In this document: in pieces, positions 33,089 to 45,100 of the stretch
Position numbering within the stretch: position 1 is the stretch's first letter
Layout: every line of letters begins with the position of its first letter
DNA from: Montifringilla adamsi
Taxonomy: Eukaryota > Chordata > Aves > Passeriformes > Passeridae
Reading direction: 5' to 3'
Length of the DNA stretch: 64,000 nt
Assembly: GCA_017590115.1 (NCBI GenBank)
Contig: JAGGNK010012559.1
Span: 3,021,236 to 3,085,235 of the forward strand
The notes under the pieces: generated by a model
Seen by the model: the letters and a program-made list of their open reading frames with translations, nothing else
Databases searched by the model: none
What the model was told of the DNA's origin: nothing
Made by a program: the position numbers and the translations under genes

Positions 33089-34165
33089 CAGCATCTGTTC
33101 CTCTGCCTTCCCACAGCCACCCCACGAAGGGATGATCCCTGGTGTGATGGGCTGTGCTGCACGCCGTGTCTGCACGCCCTGGGGTGGGCAGGCAGCCCAG
33201 CAGCACCCCGGGCTCCCTGCCAGGGTACAGGACGGGCACCCAGCTCAGCTGCATGGACTCTGCAACACTGCAGACTAGTGGCACGGCAGGAGATCAGCTG
33301 GGGCTGGGAAGGGCCAGAGCAAACCTGAGGCAAACACCTGATCCATTCCCTCTGAAAAAAATGTCTTTAATCCTGCTGGAATTAGAGGTTGTGGTCAGCC
33401 ATTCTCCAGGCAGGTGAATGGAATTCTTTATTGTACCTATTTGGTTATATCTTGGATAGCAATAAGGATTATCCTCGGATTTTTGTGTCTCTCTCAGAGC
33501 CCCCAGCACATGTTTATAATTTTCTTCTTCCTTTCAGGCAATGCCAGCAATCTCCTGAAGTTCTTAAACTGAACCTGTGAAATTTAATGGCTGGACAGTG
33601 GATCTGACTTATTCCTCTAAAATTCAAATGTGCTTCTTGTGCTGATTTATGATCTCTTTTCTCCAGGAAAATATCCACTGTATTTTATCTCTAGTATTTC
33701 TCATGTGATTCTGTGTCAGAAAGGAAGGTCAGGCACGCCACTGCTCTGAATTTCCAAGGAGCAGCAGTAGGTGGCTGGCTTGGATTTCTTTAGTCTGTTT
33801 TGTGCTTGTTTGTGCAGGCAAAGCCCTCTTCATGGCAGGGACAGTCAGAGCCCTGGCTGGGCAGGTCCTGCCCCTTGGCCCTGGTGCTGCAGGCACAGCA
33901 GGGGCAGGGTGGGGTCTGGGGCAGAGCTGCTGGCACTGCCCAGGCCCTGCTCCCTGCTTTGGAGCTGCCCAGGCACTGGTGCTGTGACCCAGCACACGCA
34001 GCTCAGCCATCCTGCTCCACTCTTGGCTGCTTTTCTGTTATGAGCCAGGGGTTTAAAACTTGAAATAACCATGGATAATTACCCAAATTGAGGGGGACGA
34101 TGCTGCTTCTCTTCCTGAGCCAAAAGAAAAGCAATTTATCATAGACATTCCATAGGTTTTCCTAC

Positions 34166-34168
<3 letters not shown>

Positions 34169-34204
<36 letters not shown>
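34169..34204 (+). repeat. (CA)18 microsatellite
   Basis: Uninterrupted CA repeat of about 36 bp, followed by a short ATATACACACAC tail. Likely polymorphic. Confidence 0.95.
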
Positions 34205-34215
<11 letters not shown>

Positions 34216-37200
34216 TCTGCTCCTGTGGAGCTGGCTGGGTGACTTGGGGCACTCAGGTGTCCTCATACCAGATTTTGGTGAACCTTTTGTGTCATGCTGT
34301 GTCCCTGGGGTGCACCTAAGGCTGGTGAGGGCAGCCAGCTTGGCTCTGGGGCTGCAGAGGGGTTACAGGCAGTGCTTGGTGGCAGGCAGGATGCTGAGCC
34401 CCATGAATCTGTAATTGCAAATGTGGAGTTGTGGTACTGAGGGAATTCAGTGAATCCACAGATTTCGTATGTCCACTGATCTTCTGTGGCCCATAAATGG
34501 TCTAAATACTGGTTCATCTTGCCTGTGGCCAGGAGTTAGCTCTTGGGTTTTTGAATAAGAACTGGCATCATTTGGCAGTGGATTTGAAGCCCTGTGGAGT
34601 CATCAGCTCTGTTTCTCAAAAGCTTTTTTCAGAAGTAATTTCTTTCACTGAACCTTTAACTGCTGCCCTCATCCCAGCCCTCCCCTGCTCCTGTTGCATC
34701 CCCAGTCATCAGGTCCATGCCTGCTGTGGGGCTGCTCCCCCGCCTCCCAGCAGTGATGGTCAGTGCTTTAGGGCAAACGGGCTCTGCTTCCCCACCCAGC
34801 ACGGTGCACAGGTCCCAGCTCTCCTCCCCTGAAGAGCTGGAAGAAGCAGCAGGAGGTGGCAGTGCCAAGACAAGGAGCTGCCCCAGGAGGTTGCACAAGC
34901 AGAGGCTTTGCAAGAGGGATCCAGTGGCACCACCACGCACCAGCGTGTGCTGGGAGGAGCTGGCAGAGAAACTTCTTTTCTTTTCAAGTGGCCATCCCAC
35001 CCCTGTCTCTGCCGTGGCCAAGTGTTTCCAGCTTTCAGAAGAAAAGGCACAAGGCAATCTGCTGCTGTCCCCTCCACTGTGCCTGGGGTGAGCTGTGGTG
35101 GCACTGGCACTGGCACCATCCCTGCTCCTGCCATGCCACTCCTGCCCTGAGTGGCCTCTCCTCCCTGCCAGTGTCCAAGGCAGAGGGGTGGCTGCTGCCT
35201 CCTTCAGCTGCCCAGCCCAGTGCTCACTGCCCAGTGGCCCTGGCACAGCCTTGGTGGCCATCGAGCACAGGACCCGTGTCCAGGGACAGCCAGGCTCTTT
35301 TCCAGCCCAGCAGAAATCCACGGTTTGGCTCTCTGCTTCCTCCCATTCTGCCCAAGTTTATTTTCCTTGTTTTCTGTTTATGAGCTAGGGGAGTATCGAA
35401 TTTCCCAAAGTCACTGCCATCCATTGCCACAGGTCTCGCACACAAAGACTCCCTCAATGCCAGGATCCAAGTTTTGCAATTGGACCGGTTCCCTTTCCCT
35501 TCAACCATTGTGGAAACAGCCTTTGTTTTGCTTCTGGATCTTGTTCCTCAGGCCCAAATCAAGGGCCACTGTCCAAGCCTGGGTTTTTTGAAATCCGATT
35601 TCACTGCTTTAATGAAAACAGCACATTTCAGGGGATGGGGCTGAGGTCCTTGAACAGTAGGATTTTTTCTGCAGGACTTGTATATCTGCAAATGCTGCGC
35701 TGTCCAGCCCTGCCAGCTCCCTGCAAACAGCAGGAACTGGAGGGACAGGGCAAAAATGCTCCTTGGAGACTTGTTAAAAGAGAAAGCTGGCTCAGGATCT
35801 CCATTCCAGCTGCAGACTGACAGCCAAGGTTGAACATCCTCTGCCCTCAAAGGGGCTGGGGGGCTTGGCAGGTGTGAGAGTCTCCCCAGTGTGTGTGGGG
35901 AGCAGGCTGTGACAGTGGCTGTGGCCAGTGGGAGCCACTGTCATGCTCTGGCTCCTCCAGGGCCTCTCTGCCCCCCAGGAATGTGGCTCCTTTCACTGGA
36001 GTCACACTTGCCTCCAGTGGGAGATGCCTCTGCATCACGTCCTGGCAAGGGGCAGCCGTGCTCCTCTGTTCCATGCATGGAAGTGGCACCAACCTCAGCC
36101 TTTCCTGATGAAAACTCCATTTATTCTGGGCCTGTAGGAGAGGAATCCCCTCTAACTGCGTGCTCAGGCATGTGCTGAAACTGCCCTTGTGTGTGTCAGA
36201 GCCAGGGAACGGTTCTGTAATCGCCCATTTTTATTTAATTGTAACGCCTCTGTCCCACGAACTGTTCCAGATGCTCTTATGGTTCCTAGCTCTGGGCTCT
36301 AAACATGCTGTTCTCCTCACCCTGGTCCCCACCCTTCGAGCACAAACAATGGTTTTGCTGGTTTTTGAGCCTTTTTTGTGCCAACGGGATGTGGGGAGAG
36401 AATCCCCTTCATGCCAAATGCAGTTGATAATACAAAACAGGAAGGGAGCTGGATGCCAGCCTCAGAGGAGCTGGGCAGCGCGGGCCAGCGGGTGTCACCG
36501 TCACCCCGAGCATCCCGGGCTGCTGAGGGCAGGCAGGGGAAGGCCTTGGGAAAGAGGAGTTTCACGGAGGGGTAGGAAGGGGAGGTTGGACCCCCCTGCA
36601 GCGATGCTCCCAAACCCCAGCTGCAGCTCCCAGTGGGTGCTGGCTGTTCCTGGTGAGCACCTGGCATGTGCAGGGGCAAGGGAACCTCCAGGTTCCACAG
36701 CAGCGTGGGCAGGGCCCTGTGCTGGGCAAAACCAGTGCCCTGGGGAGGGCACTGGGGGTGTGAGTGACTGAGGGTGTGACTGACTGCTGCTGGCAGTGCC
36801 AGGAGCACCCCTTGCCACGCAGTGCCACCACCTGTGTGTCACAGCCTGCCCAGCCAGCACCTGGCAGGTGCTGTGCCCACGCTGGTGCCACTGCTGCCCT
36901 TCTCAGGGGCTGTGGGCAGGTGACCCAGAGTCCCCTGGGCAGCTGCTCCATCCTTCCCTCTGCACAGCTCAGCAGCCCACTGCCACCTTTGCTGTTCTTT
37001 GGGGGATCAGTTGTCCTTGTCCCCATGCTGGTGGCAGAGGTGGGGAGGCACAGCTCCAGATGCAGCTGGGAAACTGGTGCCATCAGTGCTGGAGCCACAT
37101 GGGGCCAGTGGCCACAGGAAGGGGACCCTTGCTCCCAGGACAGATTGTTGCTCTGGTCTCTGCAGGTTCCCCCATCTCCTCTTTTATCCCTTCTTTATAT

Positions 37201-37569
37201 ATATTTCAGAATGATATAAATTCTCCGCTATGGACCCTGCTGGGTGAGCACAAAAGAGAACTTGCAGGCAGGCCCAAGAGAAAGGGAGGATGAAAAAAAC
37301 CACAGGAGAAAATTAATAAAGCATTTGAGAAAGGGAGAGGATGCCTCGCTGGGAAAGTGTGTAGCACACAGGGCTCCCCAAAGCACATCAAAGCCTGACT
37401 CTGAAATTAGCCCAACTGATGGGAATGTAAAGCAGGGGATTCTCCCACTGAGCTGTGGATTGAGAGTCCCCCCACAGGCTGCGAGGCACTGACATTTGTA
37501 TTTATCCAGGCTCGAAGCTCCATCATGGAGCTTTTCAAAGGGCACTGCTGGGACCCAGCAGGCCTCCTC

Positions 37570-37700
37570 CCCAGCATGGCAAACATGGCACTTTTAATTA
37601 CTGCTCTGCGCCGGCACATGTGCCCGACCCCCACACTAATTCTTGTTGCAATTACAGCGATCTAATTGAGTTTATTCACTCTCCGAAGCTTTTGTGTCTT
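37570..37700. promoter_or_regulatory. Candidate non-coding regulatory element rich in homeodomain cores
   Basis: Within 130 bp there are TTTAATTACTG, ACTAATTC, GCAATTACAG and TCTAATTGAG, that is TAATT/AATTA-type cores, beside an E-box-like CACATGTG. The composition resembles deeply conserved enhancers. Conservation cannot be checked here. Confidence 0.3.
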
Positions 37701-40628
37701 TCTTCCTCGCACTCCCTGCCGGTGAGAGCCGGGGCTCCATTGATGGGGTAGGTAGGGACAGAGGCAGTGCCTGGTGCTGGCCCTGGGGCTTCTTTGTGTC
37801 CCCTGAGCTGCTGGGAAATGCCAAATCCCCCCCGAGGCAACGCCCTGCTGACCCTGGCGCCGAGCCTGGAGAAGCACTTTTACATTTTTATAGGAAAATT
37901 ACTTCCAACTGACAGGGAAACGATGGCACCAGAGTGACACATAGGCTCTCCGTGGGCAGGGGAAGGATGAGTGTTCAACAAGGGCTTCAGACAGAGACTC
38001 TTGGCCCCGGGACATCAGAGAGCTTCTGCCCCCGTGTCCCCACCTCATCCCTCACTCTCTGCAGGTGCTCTGAGACTTGCCAGGTTCCAAACATGAAAAT
38101 GCACCCACCCAGCAGGGAGGAGATGCTTTTAAAGGGGATTCCTGGCTGAGAGGGGGTCTGTTCCAGCGAGCAGCAGCCCTGCCATCAGCAGGTGCCCAGC
38201 ACTCTGTGCCCAGCAAGTGCCATCAGTGTCTAAATAATGTCCTTGTCACAGCTCCCAGCCGTGCCTTGCACCTGTGGCAGGTGTTGCAGTGGAGCCAGGA
38301 CCTGGCAGTGTCAGAGAGTCCCAGGTGAGTCATTGGGAAGAGCCCCTGGGTGCTGCCCCTCCAGCTGTTTTATACAGTTTAATGTTGATGTCTACTGAGA
38401 ACAAACAAACCCATTTGCAAGTTTCGCTTGGAAATAATTTGTCCAGAAAACAAACAAAAATCCACTTAATATTTTTTTAATCCCCTTAGCTTTTGCATAT
38501 CTTGGGAGTGAATTTTGCCTCCTCTTTTCCAGCATCACCTGCTCTTTCTTTTTTTGCCCTTCTTGCCATCTCTCTGGGTTACAGGGCCATGGTGGGACAT
38601 GACATTCCAGCTCCAGGGGCTGCTGCCACTGCTCATCCCACTGACCTCTTACTTTTCAAGCTTATTTGATTAACAATAAGGAAAATAAAACTTGCTGATG
38701 CTCGAAATTAAAATTTCCTCATGCAATATCAGCTGAAGAATTGCTGAACCTTCTACAGGGGTACAAACAAGGCTCCCACCTGAGACAGTGCCAGGCTGAG
38801 CTGGGGCCCCAGGGGCACCTCCATTCCTGGAGGAGAAGCTCTTGGAGAGCCTGATGGGAACGTCTGCCGTGGCTTCTGTGGATGCTCTTGAAGAGGGAGC
38901 GAAGCAGACACATGGTGACTGGCACCCAGCCCAATGAGGGAGGAGGGGGAGGAATTAACTCTCATTTAAGTCCACTTTTGTTGTAAATAAACTATAATCA
39001 CTTCAAACCTTTTGCTTAATCAGAAAAGGCTGTTGAACATTAAGTAAACCATCGGCAGACTTGTCTTACTGCTGGATTAGAGATATTAAATGCCAGCAAT
39101 GCTTGATTTTTTTAATCTGTCCTGCAGCTGCATTATTAAAACAAACACATTTGCAGACCTGCAAAAATCCAGAAATGAAAACAAAAGATGAGATTGAAGC
39201 TTTCCCAGAGGCCAGATCTGAAATCTGGATAATTTAAAAATCTACGTTTAGTCTTCATCTTTTGAACCAAATAATGGAGGGAAATGACACATAATAAAAT
39301 TACCACCGGAATTAGCAGCACATTCCCTAACAAAGCCAGGTTAAAACTTAGGAATCCCTCTGTGCAGAGGCAACAGTTCTGGAGCCCTCTCAGTGCCCTG
39401 CTGGCACAGAGGACTCCTCTGAGCCCAGGTTTCTGCTGAAGAGAGCAAATAGCTCTGGCTGTAAAAATGATGCTGTTTGTTGTTTTGTTTTTTTTTTTCA
39501 GGAACTGGTGGATTTTCTGAAAGCTTCAACTTCTGGACTCCAGAGTTTCCTGCAGTTCATTAAGTCTCACCTGTATTTGAAAAAATGAAGGTTTCTGGTT
39601 ACCTTGGTGGCAGAGCAAATCTTGGAAGTGTGATGCCCAGGAGCCACAGAGCAGCCTACACTCATCATTTATTCAAGCTTTGAGCCCTCGTGCTGGCCAG
39701 GGAGCAGCTGATGGTGCCAGGAGCTCCAGGAGGCCACAGGGAGAGTGACTCAGTGTCTGCTGGGCCATGAAACCCCAGTGCTCCAGAAGTGCCCCTCAGA
39801 GAGGGACTGGGGACCCCTGAGGATGAGGCATGGCCGGGAGCAGAGCATGGAGTGCTGCCCTCGGCCAGGGTGTGAGCAGGCCCCTCCTTGCCTCGCCACT
39901 GCCACCCTGCCCACAGCTCTGGCATCCTTTTGTTCCTCCCTCCAGCCCTGGGGACAATAAAACCCGATTTTAAGGGAACCAGGGGAAGATGCCAGCTTGG
40001 CAGGGCTGGGCACGCTGGGACGTGCTGCTGTCTCAGGGCAGCAGAGTTACAGAGAGTGTCTGTCACTGACAGGGATGCCAGCCAGCAATTTATTTTCCAC
40101 ATTAATTTTGATGATGAGTTCTTATATGGTTGCAGAGCCCAATTTTCAAAAGGGAAGTTTCCACCCCCTACACACAGGACAAAAAATCAGATTGACCTAA
40201 AGTTGTTCTTTCCTAAATTTCTTGTGGAATCTTGGCTGGATACAAGTTGTCTCAAATGCAATTACACTGTCATAAATAATTTTCCACCTCTTTTTTCCGT
40301 CTCAACCATCCCGCTCCCCTGCGGTCAGTGGAAATTTCCCCCTTTTATTAGGTTAGACTCATTGGCACTGAGAAAAACTCTGCTCATGGCATCATTGTCT
40401 GCTTCAAGCCAAATCCTCGGAGATTTCCCTCCCACTAACACAAAAGCTGGGGCCAGGGCTGGATCAGGGAGCCTGTAGCGGGGTGCTGCCCTTCCACAAG
40501 CCTGGGGTGTCCTTGTCCCCATTTAGGAAACTCCCCCAGGAGTGGCACTGCCCGGAGCACCCACAGCGCCTCAGGGGGCTCAGCAGCAGCAGCTCCCCAC
40601 GGGCTCAGAGCTCCTGGTGCTTCCAGAC

Positions 40629-41028
40629 TGTTAAAAACGGGAGCAGACTCCCAGTACTAAAGTGATTTCAGCATTTATTATAATAAAAGAAAGATCTAAA
40701 GCCAGGGCTGAGCAGGAGCGCTCCCATCAAGGATGCCGCAGCGCCAGCGCTGGGACGGCTTCAGCAGCGATGTCCCCCATTTCCAGGTGGAGCAGCACGG
40801 ATTCAGTGGGTCAGAAGCCCCTTTTTACCCTGTTTTTTGTCCCTCTGGATTGGTTTCTTTCTGGATCCTTCATTTGCATGAAGGTTTAAGGCCCTTGATT
40901 GGCCCATGACAGTTCTGTCCAGGCTGGCTCGTGGTGCACTTTACTTCAGTGTATTATGGTACACTGAGTACCTTATTTCTTATATCTACACTTTTAACCC
41001 CTTTTACAGTAACCAAACTAACAGTACA
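40629..41028 (-). mobile_element. LTR, family C, first of two abutting copies
   Basis: On the minus strand it starts TGTACTGTTAG and ends TTTTTAACA (TG...CA). An AATAAATGCTGAAATCAC block near its end gives a poly(A) signal and AGGGTAAAAAGG is a weak TATA-like site. It is directly followed on the plus strand by a second copy of the same LTR. No internal retroviral region is present. Confidence 0.75.
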
Positions 41029-41426
41029 TGTTAAAAAAGGGACCAGACTCCTGGTACTAAAGTGATTTCAGCATTTTTTATAAAAAAAAAGAAAGCCTAA
41101 ATCAAGGGGCAAGCAGGAGCGCTCCCATCAAGGATGCTGCAGCATCGATGGATGGCTTCAGCAGCGATGTCCCCGATGTTCCAGGTGGAGAAGCACACCT
41201 TCCCTGGGTCAGAATCCCCTTTTTATCCTGTTTTTTGTCCCTTTGCATTGGTTTCTGTTTGGATCCTTCATTTACATGAAGGTTTAAGGCGTTCAATTGG
41301 CCCATGACGGTTCTGTCCAGGCTGGCTTGCGGTGCACTTTACTCAGGTGTGTTATGGAACACTGAGTACCTTATTTCTTATAACTACCCTTTTAACCCCT
41401 TTTACCATAACCAAACTAACAGTACA
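41029..41426 (-). mobile_element. LTR, family C, second of two abutting copies
   Basis: Same family and orientation as 40629-41028, colinear over about 398 bp with roughly a tenth of positions changed by eye. The junction reads TTTTTTAACA then TGTACTGTTAG on the minus strand, with no base between the two LTRs. No convincing target duplication was found around the pair. Confidence 0.75.
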
Positions 41427-41769
41427 TGCTTAGCGGTCTATCAACTATTTTACAACAGTTTCTAACGTATTTTTAACACAGACAAAGACAAGAAGCGTTT
41501 CTAGAAACACTTTGCTGCAGCGGGACGTTGGTGATGGGCTGTCGCAGGCACAGCTGTGAAGGTTTTTGGCCGAATCTCTCCGTTTCTCATGCCTGCTCGG
41601 CTCCCTGCGCTGTGCTGGCTGAGTCCCCGCAGACAGACAAAGGGGATGTGACTAACAGCTGCCACATGTGGCCGTGTCCTCCTGCTGGAGGGACTCGGCT
41701 GGGCTCGGATTTACCGAGATTTCCCTACAAGCTGCATCCCCAAAGCACTTCACACAGTGGGCTATCGGA

Positions 41770-42175
41770 TTCAGGGCGACCCCCATGGCAGGGAGGAACG
41801 ACGAGGAGGACTCCATCTTATCAGAAGGCTAATTAATTACTTTATTATATTATATTATTCTACATTATTTTACATTATATTACATTACATCTAAACTGAA
41901 TCTGCGAAGCACTCAACCCTGCACACAACTGCACTGAATCTCGTGCCTGTCACCGACAGTCCCCCCCCACACACACACACTCTTGGCCCTGGTAGGCAGG
42001 GAAACAAAACACCATCACTCTGGGTAAACAATCTCCATATTGCATTCTACTTTTACACAAAAACAGGCACAACAAGTGGGATGAGCATTGCTTTTCCTTT
42101 CTCTGAGGTTCCTTGCTGCGATTCCCAGAAAATATCCCTGGGAAGTTGTGCCTTGCTTTTCTCTGTGAAGAGAAA
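41770..42175 (-). mobile_element. Degenerate LTR related to family B
   Basis: It shares with family B the order of landmarks on the plus strand: CTCCAT, AGAAGGCTAATTAAT, an A+T-rich stretch of TATTATATTA, GGTAAACAATCTCC, a CTTTCTCTGAGG block and CCAGAAAATATCCC. The ends are blurred and the centre diverged, so limits are approximate and it may be a separate subfamily. Confidence 0.5.
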
Positions 42176-45100
42176 TGCAGCCACAGTGGGTGATTGGGAT
42201 TGTGGGTGCAGAGGCACATGGGGAGGAAAAGCTCTTTGGGCAGGGGGGGGTCGTGCTCCATGCCCTGGCTGCCCTGCAGGGCCAGGACACATCTCTCCTC
42301 GGGCTCTGGCACACCCAGGCCATGACTGAGCAATCCCATTAATTCAGCCCCTTCAAGGGCTGGTAAATAATTTTTAAGGATCATTAAAAGCATTATTTTA
42401 TGGGTCCTGGGATTTTAGTTTATTTTATTTATTTTATTTATTATTGTATGGTTCCTGGGATGACCAGTGGGAACACAGAGTGGGATGGTTGTGGGGGACA
42501 GTGGAGGCTGTGGTGCTCCAGGTTCATCCCTGACCATCTGCCCAGCCCCTCCTTGCTCCAAACACTGCCACTCCTGCCAGATGAAGCGGGCAGGACTGGG
42601 CACCCTAGCCCTCTCTGCTTGCCCCCTAGCCCTGCTGGCACTCTGCAGGGCACAAGGAGGGCGTCTCAGGCCACAGAGCCCATTTTGCAATGCTGCAGGA
42701 AGCCTCAAACAGTCAGATGTATCTTCTGCTGCAAGAAGTTTGTTTCTTGACACTCACTTCAGTGCCTTCCCAGCGACGAGGCCGTCTCACTGCAGCCTGA
42801 CAGGGCTCTGGTTTCTGTCTGCACGAGGAGTGCTCATCCTTCTCCTGCTCCTGTGGCTGCGTGTTTTGAATTAAATCGTATGGGAGACATTCAGGAAAGT
42901 GTGAAGTGATTTTTATGTAGCGGATGAAAAAGTTTCGGGGGAAATAGAATTTGATGAAATTGCACTGTCCAATATTAGTAACTGGTTCACAGGAAAGTAG
43001 AGAGGAGTCTGCAGCCCCGAGTCATGTGAATGCTGCCAGGACTGCGAGCCACATTACTCACTAAGTGGAAAGTCCAGGTAAAGCCCAGCCCCTGGCTCAC
43101 ATGTGGTAGTGATTTGGGCAGATCCTCTGTCAGAGTGGCTGACATCATGACGAGAGGTATTTACAGCCGACAAGGAGAGCTCTGCACAGACCTTGCCCCC
43201 CCTCCCCTTTTTTTTGTTTTATTCTGAGCTGTTATTATAAAGTATTATTTATGAAGTGGTGAGAGCATGAGCAGCACAACCCTGCCAAACTTAAAGCACT
43301 TTTCATTTAACAGAATGAAAATTATTTTAACATGAGTATCTGAAGGAAAGATCCACAAATTCTGGACAGCTTTATGGAGGCAGGCTATAAATTCTGAGCT
43401 CACAAAACTATTTTTCTCACCAATAGGCTTCTCTTTACCTCTGAAAGTTTACTTTCAGTAAACACAAGCTGACTCCTCAGCAGTCTGCAGAGGAGGATGT
43501 TCACAGCCATCACTGTGTGTAGTCCCTGTGATCTGTGGATCATTCCAGAGAGGCACTTGGGGACACGTTTCCATGAGTGCCAGCGCTGCTCCTGCACCAG
43601 GCCTGGGGCTGGGGCTCAGCTCCAGAGCTGACCCAAGGCCACCCCAGACTGCAGGGCTCACCCTGCTGACACCCCTGGGCTGTCCATCAGCTGAACAGGA
43701 CAAACCTCTCCCTGGGTCACCCACTTAACTCTCGTAGCAGAGGTCAAGTTCCAAGCCATGGGAATGGGCCAGACCAGGGGGGAGCAGAACCCACCCCCAC
43801 TCAAGAACCCCCTCAAGCTCAGGAGTGCTCTGCACTGGCCCCAGCGAGACAGAAACCTGCCCAAAGAGGGGAGGGACAGGCACCCTGTGCCCCTCTGCTG
43901 TGTCCCCTTGCTCGTGTGTGCTGTGCCAGCAGTGATGGGCTGTGCCCCTGCAGTGGGAACACCCTCACCATCCCCCAGACTCCAGGTGACCTGCTGGGGT
44001 TCTGCTTGGCTGCCTCACCTGCCCACACACAGCCAGAGGGGAGCTGTTTCTTTCTCACACAGCCCAGAACGCCAGTTGCCATCATATTACTTTTATTTGT
44101 GATCTCATGTCAGCTCAGAATGCTACTGTGTCCTCCCCTCAGACGAGGGCTGCAGGGAAACCACAAGAAGCTTTTTGAAATGCAAAACTGGTAAGCAAGA
44201 AAATTATGAAACCACAGGAAACGAAATGAGCAATTCCTGCAGTTCATGCTTTCCCCCTAAGCTCCTCCTTTGCTCTTAGAAAAATGTACATTAAATGGGG
44301 TGTTAGCAAATGCTTCCTGTCCTCCAGTAAGATTCCAGCTTCCCGGGTGCTGGGCAGGATGGAGGGATGAGTTGCAGAGGGCAACGCTGACTCATTGTGA
44401 CAAACACCACACATGAAAAAAACCCATCAGGACCACTGGGCAGAGGCTGACAAAGGACCCCCACGATGACAGCAGGCAGTGACATCTGCTCTGATGGCAG
44501 CCTGGTGGCACGGAGAGCCACGGCTCGCCCTCTGCTCGGCTCCAGGCTTGTAGGGTGGTTCTTGTCTCGTTGTTGGCACCCCAGCAGTGGCACAGCTCCA
44601 CAGCCCCTGGTCCCTGCTCACACCAGGGTGCAGGACAGCTCCGTGCCACGCTGTCTCTGCCTGCTGCCAGCCCCGGGCCTGGCACTGTTCTGCTCAGGGC
44701 ATGTTGGTCCTTCCCAGCCTCGTGGGGGGAGAGCTGCACATTTTGGGAACATCAGCACTGTGAAGTGACAGAACAGGTGGAGCATGGCCCTCAGCACATC
44801 CCCCTGCCCAGTGAGCCTTGTGCCACGCTGTGGAGCCCCAGAGCCCTCCATCCTCCACCCAATCCTCACTGCAAGTGCAATTACAGAGGAAGTGCAAACA
44901 AGCTGGTGCAGCTCTGACTGTGGTTCGCTGTCATGTCGTTTGTGTTTCACTGATGACACGTTTATGGGGTGCCAGGCCAGGGCAGTGACCCCTGAAGGGA
45001 AGTGAGAGGCATCAGTGTTCTGCCCCGTTTGCAGAGCACACAGTTGCATGAATGGCCAGAAGCTGGAGAAGCTTCACCATGTTCAGAGGCATAATTCACA

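Larger units (their letters stand above)
33095..40628. other. Intergenic, no gene recognised
   Basis: Mostly unique sequence. It contains an 18-unit CA microsatellite (34169-34204), a candidate regulatory block at 37570-37700 and an A+T-rich stretch at 38950-39330. The long frames at 34.6-37.3 kb are overlapping GC-rich chance frames on both strands, without conserved motifs or convincing splice-linked structure. Confidence 0.5.

Noticed and set aside
34656..35321. 221-codon minus-strand frame
   Set aside because: GC-rich, overlaps frames of 124-175 codons on the other strand, has no recognisable domain and no splice-linked partner exons.
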